A stretch of DNA of 64,000 nt from Shimia_B sp038527375 (GTDB lineage Bacteria > Pseudomonadota > Alphaproteobacteria > Rhodobacterales > Rhodobacteraceae). The notes under the pieces were generated by a model, which ran no database searches, was not told where the DNA came from, and worked only from the letters and a program-made list of their open reading frames with translations. Positions 48,487 through 58,400 of the stretch are shown in pieces; within the stretch, counting starts at the first letter, position 1, and each line of letters begins with the position of its first letter. The translations under genes and the position numbers were made by a program. The stretch lies in contig JBCBFU010000006.1 of NCBI GenBank assembly GCA_038527375.1, positions 20,976-84,975 of the forward strand, in the 5' to 3' direction.

Positions 48487-49659
48487 ATGCCATTTTACAA
48501 TGACCTGCGTCCTGCGAAGGACTTTGAAGAACGCGATTTCGAGCGAGTGCGCCCGGACATGACGCAGAAGGAAAAGCTGCGCACAATCGAAGGTTTAGGG
48601 CGGTTGAAAGACCAGCTGGCGGGCTTGCCCAAGCGGCGCACGGAACAGAACCTGATCGTGGCGAGCTGGAACATCGTGGCGTTGGGCGCAGGCACATACC
48701 GAACGGGTGAGTCGCTCTACTACCTTGCCGAGATCATGTCCTGTTTCGATCTGATCGCCGTGCAGGAACAACGATCCAGCCTGACCGACCTCGATAAAAT
48801 CCTGCGCATCATGGGGCCAAACTGGAAATACATGGTGACGGACCCCATGGGCGGCACCAAAGGGAACGAAGAACGGTCCGCCTATGTGTTCAACACCGAC
48901 CGGGTGCAGCTGTCAGGCGTGTCGGGAGAGCTTTCTGTCTGGAAAGAGCTACTGGAGGAAGGGTCGGATGTCTTGCTCTACTTCGACCGGCCGCCGAACA
49001 TCACAGGGTTTCGTGCCGGGTGGAAGGAATTTGCGATGATCAACGTGCATCTGCATCCCGGCAACAAAAGCGCCAAGCCCGATGCGGACCCGCCGCGCAT
49101 CGCGGATGCCGAAAAGCGGCGCAAGGAAATCGCGTCCATCTTGGGCATTCTGGACGACCGCAAGGCAAAGCTGTGGACCGAAAACCTGGTCCTCGTTGGG
49201 GATATGAATTTCTACAAGGACGACGACGCCGACACGATCAAAACGATCACCGATCTGGGATATGTGGAGTGCGATGGGCTGGAAGGGAAGACGACCAATA
49301 TTGTCGTCCGGGATTCGGATGCCGAGGCCTACGACCGGATGTTTTTCTCCAGCGACGACTATTTCAGGATGGCCGTTGGCGAAGATGGCAAACAGGTGGG
49401 CGGCGTGCTGAACCCGTTTAAGAGCGTTTATCGCGACGAGGACCTCGATACCTATCGCCCGGTCATGGCGGGCAAGCGTGATAAGCAGGCTGACAAGGAC
49501 GCGATGGAAAACGACGACGCGAAGGCATGGCGGTACTATCGCGACACGTTCCGCAAGCGGCAGCTGTCGGACCATTTCCCGATCTACGTCGAGTTGGAGA
49601 TCGACGACTCCGCGACATTTCTCGAGCGTAGCGCCAAGGGGCTGATGTCCGAAGACTAA
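48487..49659 (+). CDS. Endonuclease/exonuclease/phosphatase (EEP) superfamily protein
   Basis: A 390-residue protein with the DNase I-like EEP pattern: IVASWNIVALG (Asn), FDLIAVQEQRSS (Glu metal ligand), MINVHLHPG, VGDMNFYKDDDADT (Asp/Asn) and a C-terminal DHFPIYVEL (Asp-His). It therefore probably cleaves phosphodiesters in nucleic acids or phospholipids/inositides; no signal peptide is present. It sits between cobO and cobN on the opposite strand and shares 4 bases with the cobN stop. Confidence 0.85.
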   Translation: MPFYNDLRPAKDFEERDFERVRPDMTQKEKLRTIEGLGRLKDQLAGLPKRRTEQNLIVASWNIVALGAGTYRTGESLYYLAEIMSCFDLIAVQEQRSSLTDLDKILRIMGPNWKYMVTDPMGGTKGNEERSAYVFNTDRVQLSGVSGELSVWKELLEEGSDVLLYFDRPPNITGFRAGWKEFAMINVHLHPGNKSAKPDADPPRIADAEKRRKEIASILGILDDRKAKLWTENLVLVGDMNFYKDDDADTIKTITDLGYVECDGLEGKTTNIVVRDSDAEAYDRMFFSSDDYFRMAVGEDGKQVGGVLNPFKSVYRDEDLDTYRPVMAGKRDKQADKDAMENDDAKAWRYYRDTFRKRQLSDHFPIYVELEIDDSATFLERSAKGLMSED

Positions 49660-52600
49660 GACTGGGCTCGGGTGAGCGCCGCGATCCTTGCGCGGGCAGA
49701 GTTTGAGCGTGGGGTCCACAGGCCGCGATCTATGGCCTCTTGCAGGCGGTCGGCGATGTCGGCGAGCGCGGGTGCGTTGACCTCTGCGATCCAATCCTGG
49801 GTGTCTTGGTCTTCGAGGAAGGCCGCCTCGACAGCGTCAAAATGGTGGCCTTTGACGGTGCCGGTCGTGGCGGAGAAGGCGAAGAGGTAATCGACGGTCG
49901 CCGCAATCTCGAACGCGCCTTTGTAGCCGTGGCGTTTGACGCCATCGATCCATTTCGGGTTCACGACGCGGGACCGGACGACGCGGGCGATCTCATCATC
50001 CAGCGTGCGGATCAGCGGGCGTTCGGGGCGCGAGTGATCGTTGTGGTAGATCGGGACGTCGGTCCCGCCGACGGCGGCGATGGCGGCAGAGGCCCCGCCT
50101 TCGAATTGGTAGTAGTCGTCGCTGTCGAGGATGTCGTGTTCGCGGTTGTCCTGGTTCTGGACGATGCCTTGGGCCGCCGACAGGCGCGCGGTGAAGCCGT
50201 CGCGGTCACGGGTGCCCTCGTGACCCTTGCCGTAGGCGTAGGAGGACCATTCGATATAGGCCTGCCCAAGGTCTTCGCGATCCGCCCAGAGGCGTTCGTC
50301 GATCATGGCCTGTAGGCCCGCACCATAAGCGCCGGGTTTGGAGCCCCAGACGCGGGGGCCTGCCTGCGCCTTGGCTGGGTTCTGCGCCTCGGGTTCGTCG
50401 AGGGCTTGGACGGCGCGCGCGGCGGAATCGACGAGGTCAATGAGACCGGGGAAGGCGTCGCGGAAGAAGCCGGACACGCGCAGGGTAACGTCCACCCGGG
50501 GGCGACCGAGGGTTGAGGCCGGCAGGATTTCGAACCCGGTGACGCGGCGGTTGGCGGCGTCCCATGTGGGTTTGACGCCCATAAGCGCAAGCGCCTGCGC
50601 GATGTCGTCGCCACCGGTGCGCATGTTGGCGGTCCCCCATGCTGTGAGGAGGAGCGAGCGCGGCCAGTCGCCGTGGTCCTGCAGGTGCCGTTCAATCAGG
50701 AGGTTTGCCGATTTCCATCCCAACGCCCAGGCGGTGGGCGTGGGCACGGCCCGCGTATCGACGGAGAAGAAGTTGCGACCCGTGGGCAGCGTGTCGAGGC
50801 GGCCCCGGGTCGGCGCGCCGGACGGGCCGGGCGGCAGGGCGCAGCCGCCCAGAACGGTAAGCAGGCCCTGCATCTCAGCCGGGCCGCAGGCGCGAACCAT
50901 CGGGATTACGCGGGCGTGGATGTCTTCGACGACCGGGGCGGTTGCTTGGAAACCTGCCGGCGGCGTGGTCCAGGTAAGTGCCTGTTGCGCGAGCAGTTCG
51001 AGGCGTTCCACGGTGTCGCCATTACTGCGCCAGGTGTCCTTGCCGACGGCCTCTAGTTCTGCATGCCGGGGGCCGGTGTAGGGGGCAGCCATCTCGCAAT
51101 CCAGCGGGTCGATATCGACCTCGCAATCCTCGGCCAGGGCGCGGATCAGGGACCGGTCTCCAGGCGCGTTGCCGCGGTCCAGGCGCGTGAGGGCGATGGT
51201 CAGGTCGCGTTCGAGGGTACCTTCTGGGGAGGTGCCAAAGATGTGGAGGCCGTCACGGATCTGCGCCTCTTTCAGGTCACAGAGGTACGCGTCGAGCTTG
51301 GCGAGGTCGGTCTCCTCGTCCTCGCCTTTCATGCCGACGTCTTGGTCGATGCCGGTGGTGGAGGTCAGCGACAGGATCTCGCGGCGCAGGTGGTCGATAC
51401 GGCGGGCGTCGACGCCCGCGGCCTCGTAATATTCGTCGACCAGCGCCTCGAGGTCGCGCAACGGCCCATAGGTTTCGGCCCGGGTGAGCGGCGGTGTGAG
51501 GTGGTCGACGATGACCGCCTGCGTGCGCCGCTTGGCCTGCGTCCCTTCGCCCGGGTCGTTGACTATGAAGGGATAGGCGTGGGGCAGGGGGCCGAGGATG
51601 GCCTCGGGCCAGCAGTCCTGACTGAGCGCGAGCGCCTTGCCCGGCAGCCATTCGAGATTGCCGTGTTTGCCCATGTGGACGACGGCGTGCAGCCCTTGGA
51701 CGTGGCGGAGCCAGAAGTAAAAGGCCAGATAGTTGTGCGGCGGGACGAGGTCGGGGCTGTGATAGGTGTCGGTCGGGTCGATGTTGTAGCCGCGCGCGGG
51801 TTGCACGCCCACGGTGACGTTGCCCATGCGGAAGAGCGAGAGCTTGAAGCCGCCTTCGGCGTCTGCCTGCGGCGCGAGTATTTTTGGACCCTCGAAGAAC
51901 GGATCGTCTTCGGGCGCGCCCCAGCGGTCTTCGATGGCTTGGCGCAGGTTATACGGCAGGTTGGCATAGTGCGCGCGGTAGGTTGCGAGGGGGAGCGTTT
52001 CGCCGCCTTGGGTCTCGCGCCGATCGGTAAGCCAGTTGGTGGGGCCGGCGAGGATACGCTCCATCAAGGCGGCCCCGTCAGCGGGGGCGCCTGCGACATG
52101 GTAGCCTTCGGCGGCGAGGGCTTGCAGCGTGTTCGCCGTGGCCGCAGGCGTGTCGAGGCCCACGCCATTTGCAAGGCGGCCATCGCGGTTTGGGTAGTTG
52201 GCGAGGATCAGTGCGACCTGGCGGTCAGCGGCGGGCGTGGTGCGGAGGCGGGCCCAGTTGGCGGCGAGATCGGCCACGAATTCCACCCGCGTGCCTTCGG
52301 CGCGGTAGGTCGCGATGGCGCATTCGGTGGCCGCGTCAAAATAGGCCTCGTCCTTGAAGGAGATGGCGCGGGACAGGATGCGGCCATCGACCTCGGGCAG
52401 GGCCACGTTCATGGCGATGTCACGGGGGGACAGACCGGAGAGGCCCTCGGCCCAGCTTTGCTCCGAACTTGACGACAGGACGACCTGGAAGACCGGAGCG
52501 TCATTGGCGCCCGGCGCGGTGAGAGGGTTGTCGGGGCCCCTGTCGTCCGCGTGGGGGGAGCCCACGGCGAAGGACGTGCAGTTGAGGATGACGGCAGGCG

Positions 52601-53369
52601 GGGCCGCGGAAAAGAGGCTCTCGAGCGTGGCTGCCGAGACCGGGTCCTTGAGCGAGGCCACGAAGATCGGCATGGGGTTAAGGCCCCGGCGCGAGAGCCC
52701 CCGGATCAGACGGTTGATCGGATTGAGGCCCGCGCCTTGGACAAGAGCACGGTAGAAGAGGATGGGCACGACCGGCGCGCCATCGGTCCAGTTGGGGCTG
52801 AGCGTGGCGAGGTCGGCCTGCGCCTCCCCCGGCCAATAAAGACCCGCCTTGAGGAGCGGTTGCGCAGGTGGTGGGCGGGGTGTGTCGTCCAGCATCGACT
52901 TGGCGCAGTCGAGAAAGGCCGCGGCATTCGCCGGGCCGCCTTCCACGAGATAGGACCAGAGCGCGTCATAATCGGCGTCCGTCACGGTCGAAAAGGTGCG
53001 CAAGTCGTCGTCGGGTTTGTCATCGCCGGGCAGGAAGGCCACGGGAATGCCTGCCTCGCGCAGGCGGGCCGCGTATTGTTCAAACCCGTAACGCCAGTAG
53101 CCCACGCCGCCGAGCATGCGCACGATCACGAGGCGTGATTTGGTCGCGCACGTGTCGAGGTGCATGTCGACCGACAGTGGGTGGGTCAGGTGCGTCAGGT
53201 TGGCCAGCCGCAAGGTAGGCGGTGCCTGCATTTCCTGCCGGGCAATGGACAGGGCCGCGAGTTCCGTGTCCGCAGCAGAGATCACCACGACATCAGCGGG
53301 GGTCTGTGCCAGATCGACGGGTTCATTCCCCTCGCTGGTTTGACCGGGTGTTGCGGCAAGAAGATGCAT
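49656..53369 (-). CDS. cobN: Cobaltochelatase subunit CobN
   Basis: A 1237-residue large subunit that, with CobS and CobT, inserts cobalt into hydrogenobyrinic acid a,c-diamide in the aerobic B12 route. Landmarks include HMGKHGNLEWLPGKALAL, the ARGYNIDPTDTYHSPDLVPPHNYLAFY-type segment and the GSKPGAYGAGLQAMIDERLW region near the end. Length is close to the family norm (about 1250). CobS and CobT are not in this window. It lies 243 bp downstream of the GNAT gene that abuts cobW. Confidence 0.96.
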   Translation of the reverse strand: MHLLAATPGQTSEGNEPVDLAQTPADVVVISAADTELAALSIARQEMQAPPTLRLANLTHLTHPLSVDMHLDTCATKSRLVIVRMLGGVGYWRYGFEQYAARLREAGIPVAFLPGDDKPDDDLRTFSTVTDADYDALWSYLVEGGPANAAAFLDCAKSMLDDTPRPPPAQPLLKAGLYWPGEAQADLATLSPNWTDGAPVVPILFYRALVQGAGLNPINRLIRGLSRRGLNPMPIFVASLKDPVSAATLESLFSAAPPAVILNCTSFAVGSPHADDRGPDNPLTAPGANDAPVFQVVLSSSSEQSWAEGLSGLSPRDIAMNVALPEVDGRILSRAISFKDEAYFDAATECAIATYRAEGTRVEFVADLAANWARLRTTPAADRQVALILANYPNRDGRLANGVGLDTPAATANTLQALAAEGYHVAGAPADGAALMERILAGPTNWLTDRRETQGGETLPLATYRAHYANLPYNLRQAIEDRWGAPEDDPFFEGPKILAPQADAEGGFKLSLFRMGNVTVGVQPARGYNIDPTDTYHSPDLVPPHNYLAFYFWLRHVQGLHAVVHMGKHGNLEWLPGKALALSQDCWPEAILGPLPHAYPFIVNDPGEGTQAKRRTQAVIVDHLTPPLTRAETYGPLRDLEALVDEYYEAAGVDARRIDHLRREILSLTSTTGIDQDVGMKGEDEETDLAKLDAYLCDLKEAQIRDGLHIFGTSPEGTLERDLTIALTRLDRGNAPGDRSLIRALAEDCEVDIDPLDCEMAAPYTGPRHAELEAVGKDTWRSNGDTVERLELLAQQALTWTTPPAGFQATAPVVEDIHARVIPMVRACGPAEMQGLLTVLGGCALPPGPSGAPTRGRLDTLPTGRNFFSVDTRAVPTPTAWALGWKSANLLIERHLQDHGDWPRSLLLTAWGTANMRTGGDDIAQALALMGVKPTWDAANRRVTGFEILPASTLGRPRVDVTLRVSGFFRDAFPGLIDLVDSAARAVQALDEPEAQNPAKAQAGPRVWGSKPGAYGAGLQAMIDERLWADREDLGQAYIEWSSYAYGKGHEGTRDRDGFTARLSAAQGIVQNQDNREHDILDSDDYYQFEGGASAAIAAVGGTDVPIYHNDHSRPERPLIRTLDDEIARVVRSRVVNPKWIDGVKRHGYKGAFEIAATVDYLFAFSATTGTVKGHHFDAVEAAFLEDQDTQDWIAEVNAPALADIADRLQEAIDRGLWTPRSNSARARIAALTRAQS

Positions 53370-53420
53370 GGGCGGAACCTTGGGTGCGGGCGTGGCGTAG
53401 GTCAGGCAAAGGAGGCCCGA

Positions 53421-53615
53421 ATGTCAAACCAATCGCCACATATTCAAGACGAACCTGCAAAGCCTGCGGATCAATTCGCCGATGACGCTATGAACGGCAA
53501 GGCCATGCGAGGCCACCCCGAGGGGCGCGCGGTACCGGAAAATGGCCTACACAGGGGCTGGCTCCAGCGTGTCGGGCGGCGGGTGGCGCGGGCCATCGGC
53601 ATCGGGACGACCTAG
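53421..53615 (+). CDS. Small hypothetical protein, 64 residues
   Basis: The ATG is preceded by AAAGGAGG at ideal spacing, the best evidence that this short frame is translated. It begins MSNQSPHIQDEPAKPADQFA and ends in an Arg-rich helix (WLQRVGRRVARAIGIGTT). No family is recognised. It lies on the plus strand between cobN and the GNAT gene; its stop codon and that of the GNAT gene share the sequence CTAG. Confidence 0.6.
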   Translation: MSNQSPHIQDEPAKPADQFADDAMNGKAMRGHPEGRAVPENGLHRGWLQRVGRRVARAIGIGTT

Positions 53616-54064
53616 GTCAGGTCTTTGGTCATGAAGACCGAGGTGCCGTTCTCGACGTAGTCTCCAAAGGCCCCGCATCGGGTGAAGCCATCCCGTTCAT
53701 AAAGGCGCACGGCAGCGACCAGCGCATCGCCAGTCTCGAGCTTGAGCACTGCGAGCCCTTCGGCGCGGGCCTGATCTTCGATCTGGCGGAGCAAGGCAGC
53801 GCCAACGCCTTTTCCACGGGCATTCTCGTCGACGTAGAAGCTTTTGACCTCGCCGTAGTCAGGTTTCACCTGCAATGCGCCGCAGCCCAAGGTCGTCGCG
53901 CCCTCGCGTGCTGTGAAAAACCGTATGTCGTCCCGCGCCAATTCGGAATGGTCGAGGAAGTTGTTTTCCTCTGGCGTGAACAGCGCCCGCATGAGCGCAT
54001 GCGACGCGTCCAGCAAGCGCACTGCATCCGGGTGGGTAGGTGCTGTGGGTTCGATGATAAGCAT
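53612..54064 (-). CDS. GNAT family N-acetyltransferase
   Basis: A 150-residue GNAT. The acetyl-CoA pyrophosphate loop is ENARGKGVGAALLRQI, preceded by the strand VKSFYVD and followed by VLKLETGDALVAAVRLYERDGF. The substrate is not evident. Its ATG overlaps the cobW stop by one base (TGATG), so the two are translationally coupled; a link to cobalamin is suggested by position only. Confidence 0.9.
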   Translation of the reverse strand: MLIIEPTAPTHPDAVRLLDASHALMRALFTPEENNFLDHSELARDDIRFFTAREGATTLGCGALQVKPDYGEVKSFYVDENARGKGVGAALLRQIEDQARAEGLAVLKLETGDALVAAVRLYERDGFTRCGAFGDYVENGTSVFMTKDLT

Positions 54065-55215
54065 CAGGCGGGGACTGGGGCCGCGGACAAGGCTTCGGTG
54101 ATCGCGGCCTGATCGAGGCCCGCCTGCCCGATGACCACCAGACGCGAAGACCGGTCGCGGGCTATTTCGTCGTAATACGTCTCAATCCGCGGGCCGACGG
54201 CCTGGAGCGTCATGCGCATCGGTTTGCCGGTCACGGCGAGGAAGCCCTTGAGGCGCAGGATGTCGTGGTCGCGGATGATGCGTTCGACATGGGCGGTAAA
54301 GGACGCGGGATCGTCCACTTCGCCCAAGGTCACGACAAAGCTCNNNNNNNNNNNNNNNNNNNNNNNNNNNNNNNNNNNNNNNNNNNNNNNNNNNNNNNNN
54401 NNNNNNNNNNNNNNNNNNNNNNNNNNNNNNNNNNNNNNNNNNCCGTGATGATCGTGGTCGTCATGGTGATGATCATCGTCGTGATGGTGGTGATGATGCA
54501 CCTCGTGGCGGGCGTCCATATCGGCCTCGGCTCCGATGCCTTGACCCAACAGGACCGACACGGGTAGCGCGCCTTTGGTGGCCGTCACCACCTGCACCCC
54601 ATCGCGGCTGTCAGATTTCAGTTTGGCGGCCAGCGTGTCGAGTTCCGCCGCGCTCAACAAATCGGCCTTGTTGACAACCAGCATGTCTGCGCAGGCAACC
54701 TGATCTTCAAACAGCTCTGACAGCGGCGTGTCGTGGTCCAGCTCCGCGTCGGCCTTTCGCTGTGCCTCGATCGCGTCGAGGTTGTGGGCAAAGCGGCCTT
54801 CGGTGACGGCCTTGCCGTCGACCACGGTGACCACGCCGTCGACCGTGACCTTGGTGGAGATACCCGGCCAGTTGAACGCGCGCACCAAGGGTTGGGGCAG
54901 GGCAAGGCCCGAGGTTTCGATGACAATGTGGTCGGGGGCCTCGTCGCGGGCCAACAAGGCCTCCATCGTCGGGATGAAGTCGTCGGCCACGGTGCAGCAG
55001 ATGCAGCCATTCGACAGCTCGACCACGTCGTCCTCGCGGCAGGTTTCGTCGCCGCAGCCCTTGAGGATATCGCCGTCCACGCCCAGATCTCCAAATTCAT
55101 TGATGATCAACGCGATGCGGCGGCCTTCGGCGTTCTGCAGCATGTGACGGATCAGGGTGGTTTTGCCTGCGCCAAGGAAACCGGTGACGACGGTGGCTGG
55201 GATTTTGGCGGCCAT
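54064..55215 (-). CDS. cobW: CobW-type COG0523 GTPase (cobalt/zinc metallochaperone), contains assembly gap
   Basis: A 383-residue G3E-family GTPase associated with cobalt delivery to the chelatase CobN. GTP motifs: Walker A GFLGAGKTTL (residues 12-21), NEFGDLGVDGD, CICC metal motif (Cys71, Cys73, Cys74), ETSGLALPQPL and NKADLL. A His/Asp-rich loop begins near residue 245 (HHHHHHDDDHHH). Thirty-three codons in that loop are unread (Ns), so the true length may differ. C-terminal domain resumes intact and in frame. Confidence 0.93.
   Translation of the reverse strand: MAAKIPATVVTGFLGAGKTTLIRHMLQNAEGRRIALIINEFGDLGVDGDILKGCGDETCREDDVVELSNGCICCTVADDFIPTMEALLARDEAPDHIVIETSGLALPQPLVRAFNWPGISTKVTVDGVVTVVDGKAVTEGRFAHNLDAIEAQRKADAELDHDTPLSELFEDQVACADMLVVNKADLLSAAELDTLAAKLKSDSRDGVQVVTATKGALPVSVLLGQGIGAEADMDARHEVHHHHHHDDDHHHDDHDHHXXXXXXXXXXXXXXXXXXXXXXXXXXXXXXXXXXSFVVTLGEVDDPASFTAHVERIIRDHDILRLKGFLAVTGKPMRMTLQAVGPRIETYYDEIARDRSSRLVVIGQAGLDQAAITEALSAAPVPA
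54344..54442. other. Assembly gap (99 N) in the His-rich loop of cobW
   Basis: Ninety-nine consecutive unresolved bases, exactly 33 codons, flanked on both sides by in-frame cobW sequence. The flank at 54443-54500 is a CATGATG/CATCAT-type His/Asp repeat. Gap size may be arbitrary or estimated; the repetitive His-rich DNA probably caused the break. Confidence 0.98.
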
Positions 55216-55224
55216 GCGCAGATT

Positions 55225-55271
55225 CCTTCCAGGTGGCAAAGATGGGCGACCAGATGGGTGTGCTTGGAAGG
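55225..55271 (-). promoter_or_regulatory. Possible cobW leader stem covering the ribosome binding site
   Basis: On the minus strand CCTTCCA (plus 55265-55271) can pair with TGGAAGG (plus 55225-55231) over 7 bp, enclosing 33 bases. The second arm includes the likely cobW Shine-Dalgarno GGAAGGA. Closing this stem would hide the site. It does not resemble a cobalamin riboswitch. Confidence 0.3.
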
Positions 55272-55345
55272 GTGCACAGGGTCAAGAGGCGCAAGCGACA
55301 TCGGGGCCTTATGCGACGACATGGCGGTCAGGCGCCCCTATATGT

Positions 55346-55354
55346 TGTGGATAA
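55346..55354 (-). promoter_or_regulatory. Perfect DnaA box in the cobW-smc intergenic region
   Basis: TTATCCACA on the minus strand (TGTGGATAA on plus) is an exact DnaA consensus 9-mer, about 90 bp before the smc start. One site could occur by chance, so the evidence is modest. It suggests possible DnaA control of smc or a DnaA-titration site. Confidence 0.4.
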
Positions 55355-55439
55355 GCGTCCTATGCGGGGCACATGCTGTTGACTTGAAGGTGCTCCGCCG
55401 CACAGCATGGGGACGTTATTGGAATCGGGACCCTGCCGC

Positions 55440-58400
55440 GTGCGTTTCTCAAAACTCAGATTGAACGGCTTCAAGAGCTTTGTGGATCCCACCGATCTGA
55501 TCATCGCGGATGGTCTGACCGGTGTTGTGGGGCCCAACGGCTGCGGCAAGTCCAACCTGCTTGAGGCGCTGCGCTGGGTCATGGGGGAAAACCGGCCCAC
55601 CGCGATGCGCGGCGGGGGCATGGAGGACGTCATCTTTGCCGGAGCCGCCACGCGGCCTGCCCGCAACTTTGCCGAGGTGTCGCTGACCATCGACAATGGC
55701 GAACGGCTGGCCCCCTCGGGCTTCAATGATGAAGACCAGCTGGAGGTTATCCGCCGGATCACGCGCGATATCGGGTCGGCCTACAAGGCCAACGCCAAGG
55801 ATGTCCGGGCGCGCGACGTGCAGATGCTCTTTGCCGATGCCTCCACCGGGTCGCATTCCCCCGCGCTGGTGCGGCAGGGTCAGATCAGCGAGTTGATCAA
55901 CTCCAAACCCAAGGCGCGCCGCCGCGTGCTGGAGGAGGCTGCCGGGATCAGCGGCCTGTATCAACGCCGCCATGAGGCGGAGTTGAAGCTCAAGGGCGCG
56001 GAACAGAACCTCGCCCGGGTGGATGATGTCCTCGAACAATTGACCGCACAGCTTGCCTCGCTCGCACGCCAGGCCCGTCAGGCGGCACGCTACCGCGAGA
56101 TCGGGTCGGAATTGCGCATTGCCGAGGGGCTGTTGCTCTACCGTCGCTGGAAAGAGGCTGACGATGCCCGGGCCGAGGCCGAGGCTGCCTTGCGCGCGCA
56201 GGTGACCGCCGCGGCCCAGGGCGAAACCGCAGCGCGGCAGGCCGCCAAGCTGCGCGAGGCCGCCGAGGACGCCCTGCCGCCCAAGCGCGAGGAGGAGGCG
56301 ATTGCGGCCGCCGTCCTACAACGGCTTCAGGTGCAGCGCGACACGCTGGACGATCAGGAGAAAGCGGCGCGCGACATGATCGACCGGTTGCAGAACCGGA
56401 TCGCCCAGCTTGCCCATGATATCGAGCGTGAGACCGGCCTGAACCGCGACGCGGGTGAAACGATCGAGCGTCTGGAGTGGGAGGCCAAGGAGTTGGCCAA
56501 GGCCTCGGACGGGCATGCCGAAGCGTTGGAGGCGGCGAGCGAAACGGCGCGGGCATCGGCCACGGTCCTGCAGGATCGCGAGACCGAGTTGTCGGAAAAG
56601 ACCGAAGACACCGCGCGTCTGGCCGCACGCCACCAGTCTGCGGCGCGATATGTGTCTGACTGCGTGCGCGCGGTCGAACAGTCGGCCCGGCAGGCCGAAA
56701 CCGCCCGCGCCGCCATGGCGCAGGCCGAAGAGGCCGTCGCGCAGGCCAGCACCGCATTTGATGCAGCAGGCACAGCCGAAGTGGCCGCCAAGGAGCTTGT
56801 GACCCGGGCCGAGCAAACCTTGGCCGAGGCCGAAGCCGCCCGCGCCCGCACCCAAGGGGAAGAGGCGGACGCACGGGCCGTGCGGTCCGAGGCCAATGGC
56901 GAGGCATCGGCCCTGCGCGCGGAGGTTCAGGCGCTGGGCCGTCTGGTGGATCGCGACACAGGGACGGGCGATCAACTGATCGACCGCGTGGGTGTGGCGC
57001 CGGGCTATGAAAAGGCGCTGGGTGCCGCACTTGCTGACGACCTGAAGGCGCCTGTCTTGGCGGGGCGCGATGGGTCAGGCTGGATCGCACTGCCGGATTA
57101 TCCCACGCCGCAGGCGTTGCCCGCCGGGGTGACGCCCTTGGCCCAACACGTCACGTTGCCCGATGTGCTGCAACGCCGGATGAGCCAGGTCGGTCTGGTG
57201 GACGCTGCTGATGGCCCACGTCTGCAGGCAGCACTTTTGCCCGGACAACGCTTGGTATCGCCGGACGGGGATGTGTGGCGCTGGGACGGCTTCGCCGCTA
57301 CCGCCGAGGACGCCCCGTCGGCCGCGGCGCTCCGGCTGGAGCAAAAGAACCGGCTGGCGGCCCTGCGCGCGGATCTGGAGACGGCTGAGGCCAAGGCGTC
57401 CGAGGCCGAAGCCGCCCATGCCACCCTCGCAGCCCGGCTCAAGGACCTGACCGCCGCCGATCAGGCCGCCCGTCAGGCGCGCCGCGCCGCCGATCAGCAA
57501 ATGGCCGACGCCGCACGCGCCCTGTCCAAGGCCGAAGCCGACCGCACCCTTGCGGCGGGCAAGGTGGAAACCCTGTCTCTGGCCGCCACGCGTCATGACG
57601 AAGAACACCAAGCCGCGCTGGCCCAACAGGCGGAGGCCGAGAAACAGCAGGCGGCCCTGCCCGATCTGGCCGCGTTCCGCGCGCAGTTGGAAGACGTGAA
57701 GCTGACCGTCGAGGCCGCGCGCGTCACCATGTTGGCCCACCGCACGGCCCATGACGAATTGCGCCGCGCGGGCGAAGCGCGGGTCAAGCGTGGGCAGGAG
57801 ATCACCAAGGAACTCAGCGGGTGGAAACACCGGCTGGAGACAGCGACGACCCGCACCGCCGAATTGCAGGACCGCAAGGTCAAAAGCGAGGCCGAGCTGG
57901 CGGACGCAACCGCCGCGCCGGAGGAGTTGTCCGCCAAACGTGCCGAGTTGTCGGAGGCCATCACCGCCGCCGAGGCGCGCAAGGCCCAAGCCTCCGACGT
58001 GCTCAGCCAAGCCGAAGGCGCCCTGCGCGCCGCGGTCGATGCCGAACGCGAGGCAGAACGCGGCGCCGGTTCCGCCCGCGAAGCCCGCGCCCGGGCAGAG
58101 GCACGCTTTGATGCGGCCAAGGAAACCTTGGCGCTCGCCGTTGAACGGATCGCCGAGGCGCAGGACACCACGCCGGAGAAACTGCTCGAAACCCTCGACC
58201 GCGACCCCGAACAGATGCCACCGTCGGACCGGATCGAGGCCGATGTCGCCCGCCTGCGCCGCCAGCGCGATGCGCTGGGTGCCGTGAACCTGCGCGCCGA
58301 AGAAGACGCCCGCGAGGTTCAGGAGGAACGCGACCAACTGGCGGCCGAGAAAGAGGACCTGGAGGCTGCCATCGGCACCTTGCGGTCGGGCATTGCAAGT

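Noticed and set aside
51063..52472. A 469-residue plus-strand open frame opposite cobN
   Set aside because: It is antisense to cobN, Gly/Val/Arg-rich, with no recognisable motifs.
55216..55406. Cobalamin riboswitch upstream of cobW
   Set aside because: The conserved B12-box (GCCACTG-type) and the core of the riboswitch were not found on the minus strand of this leader.
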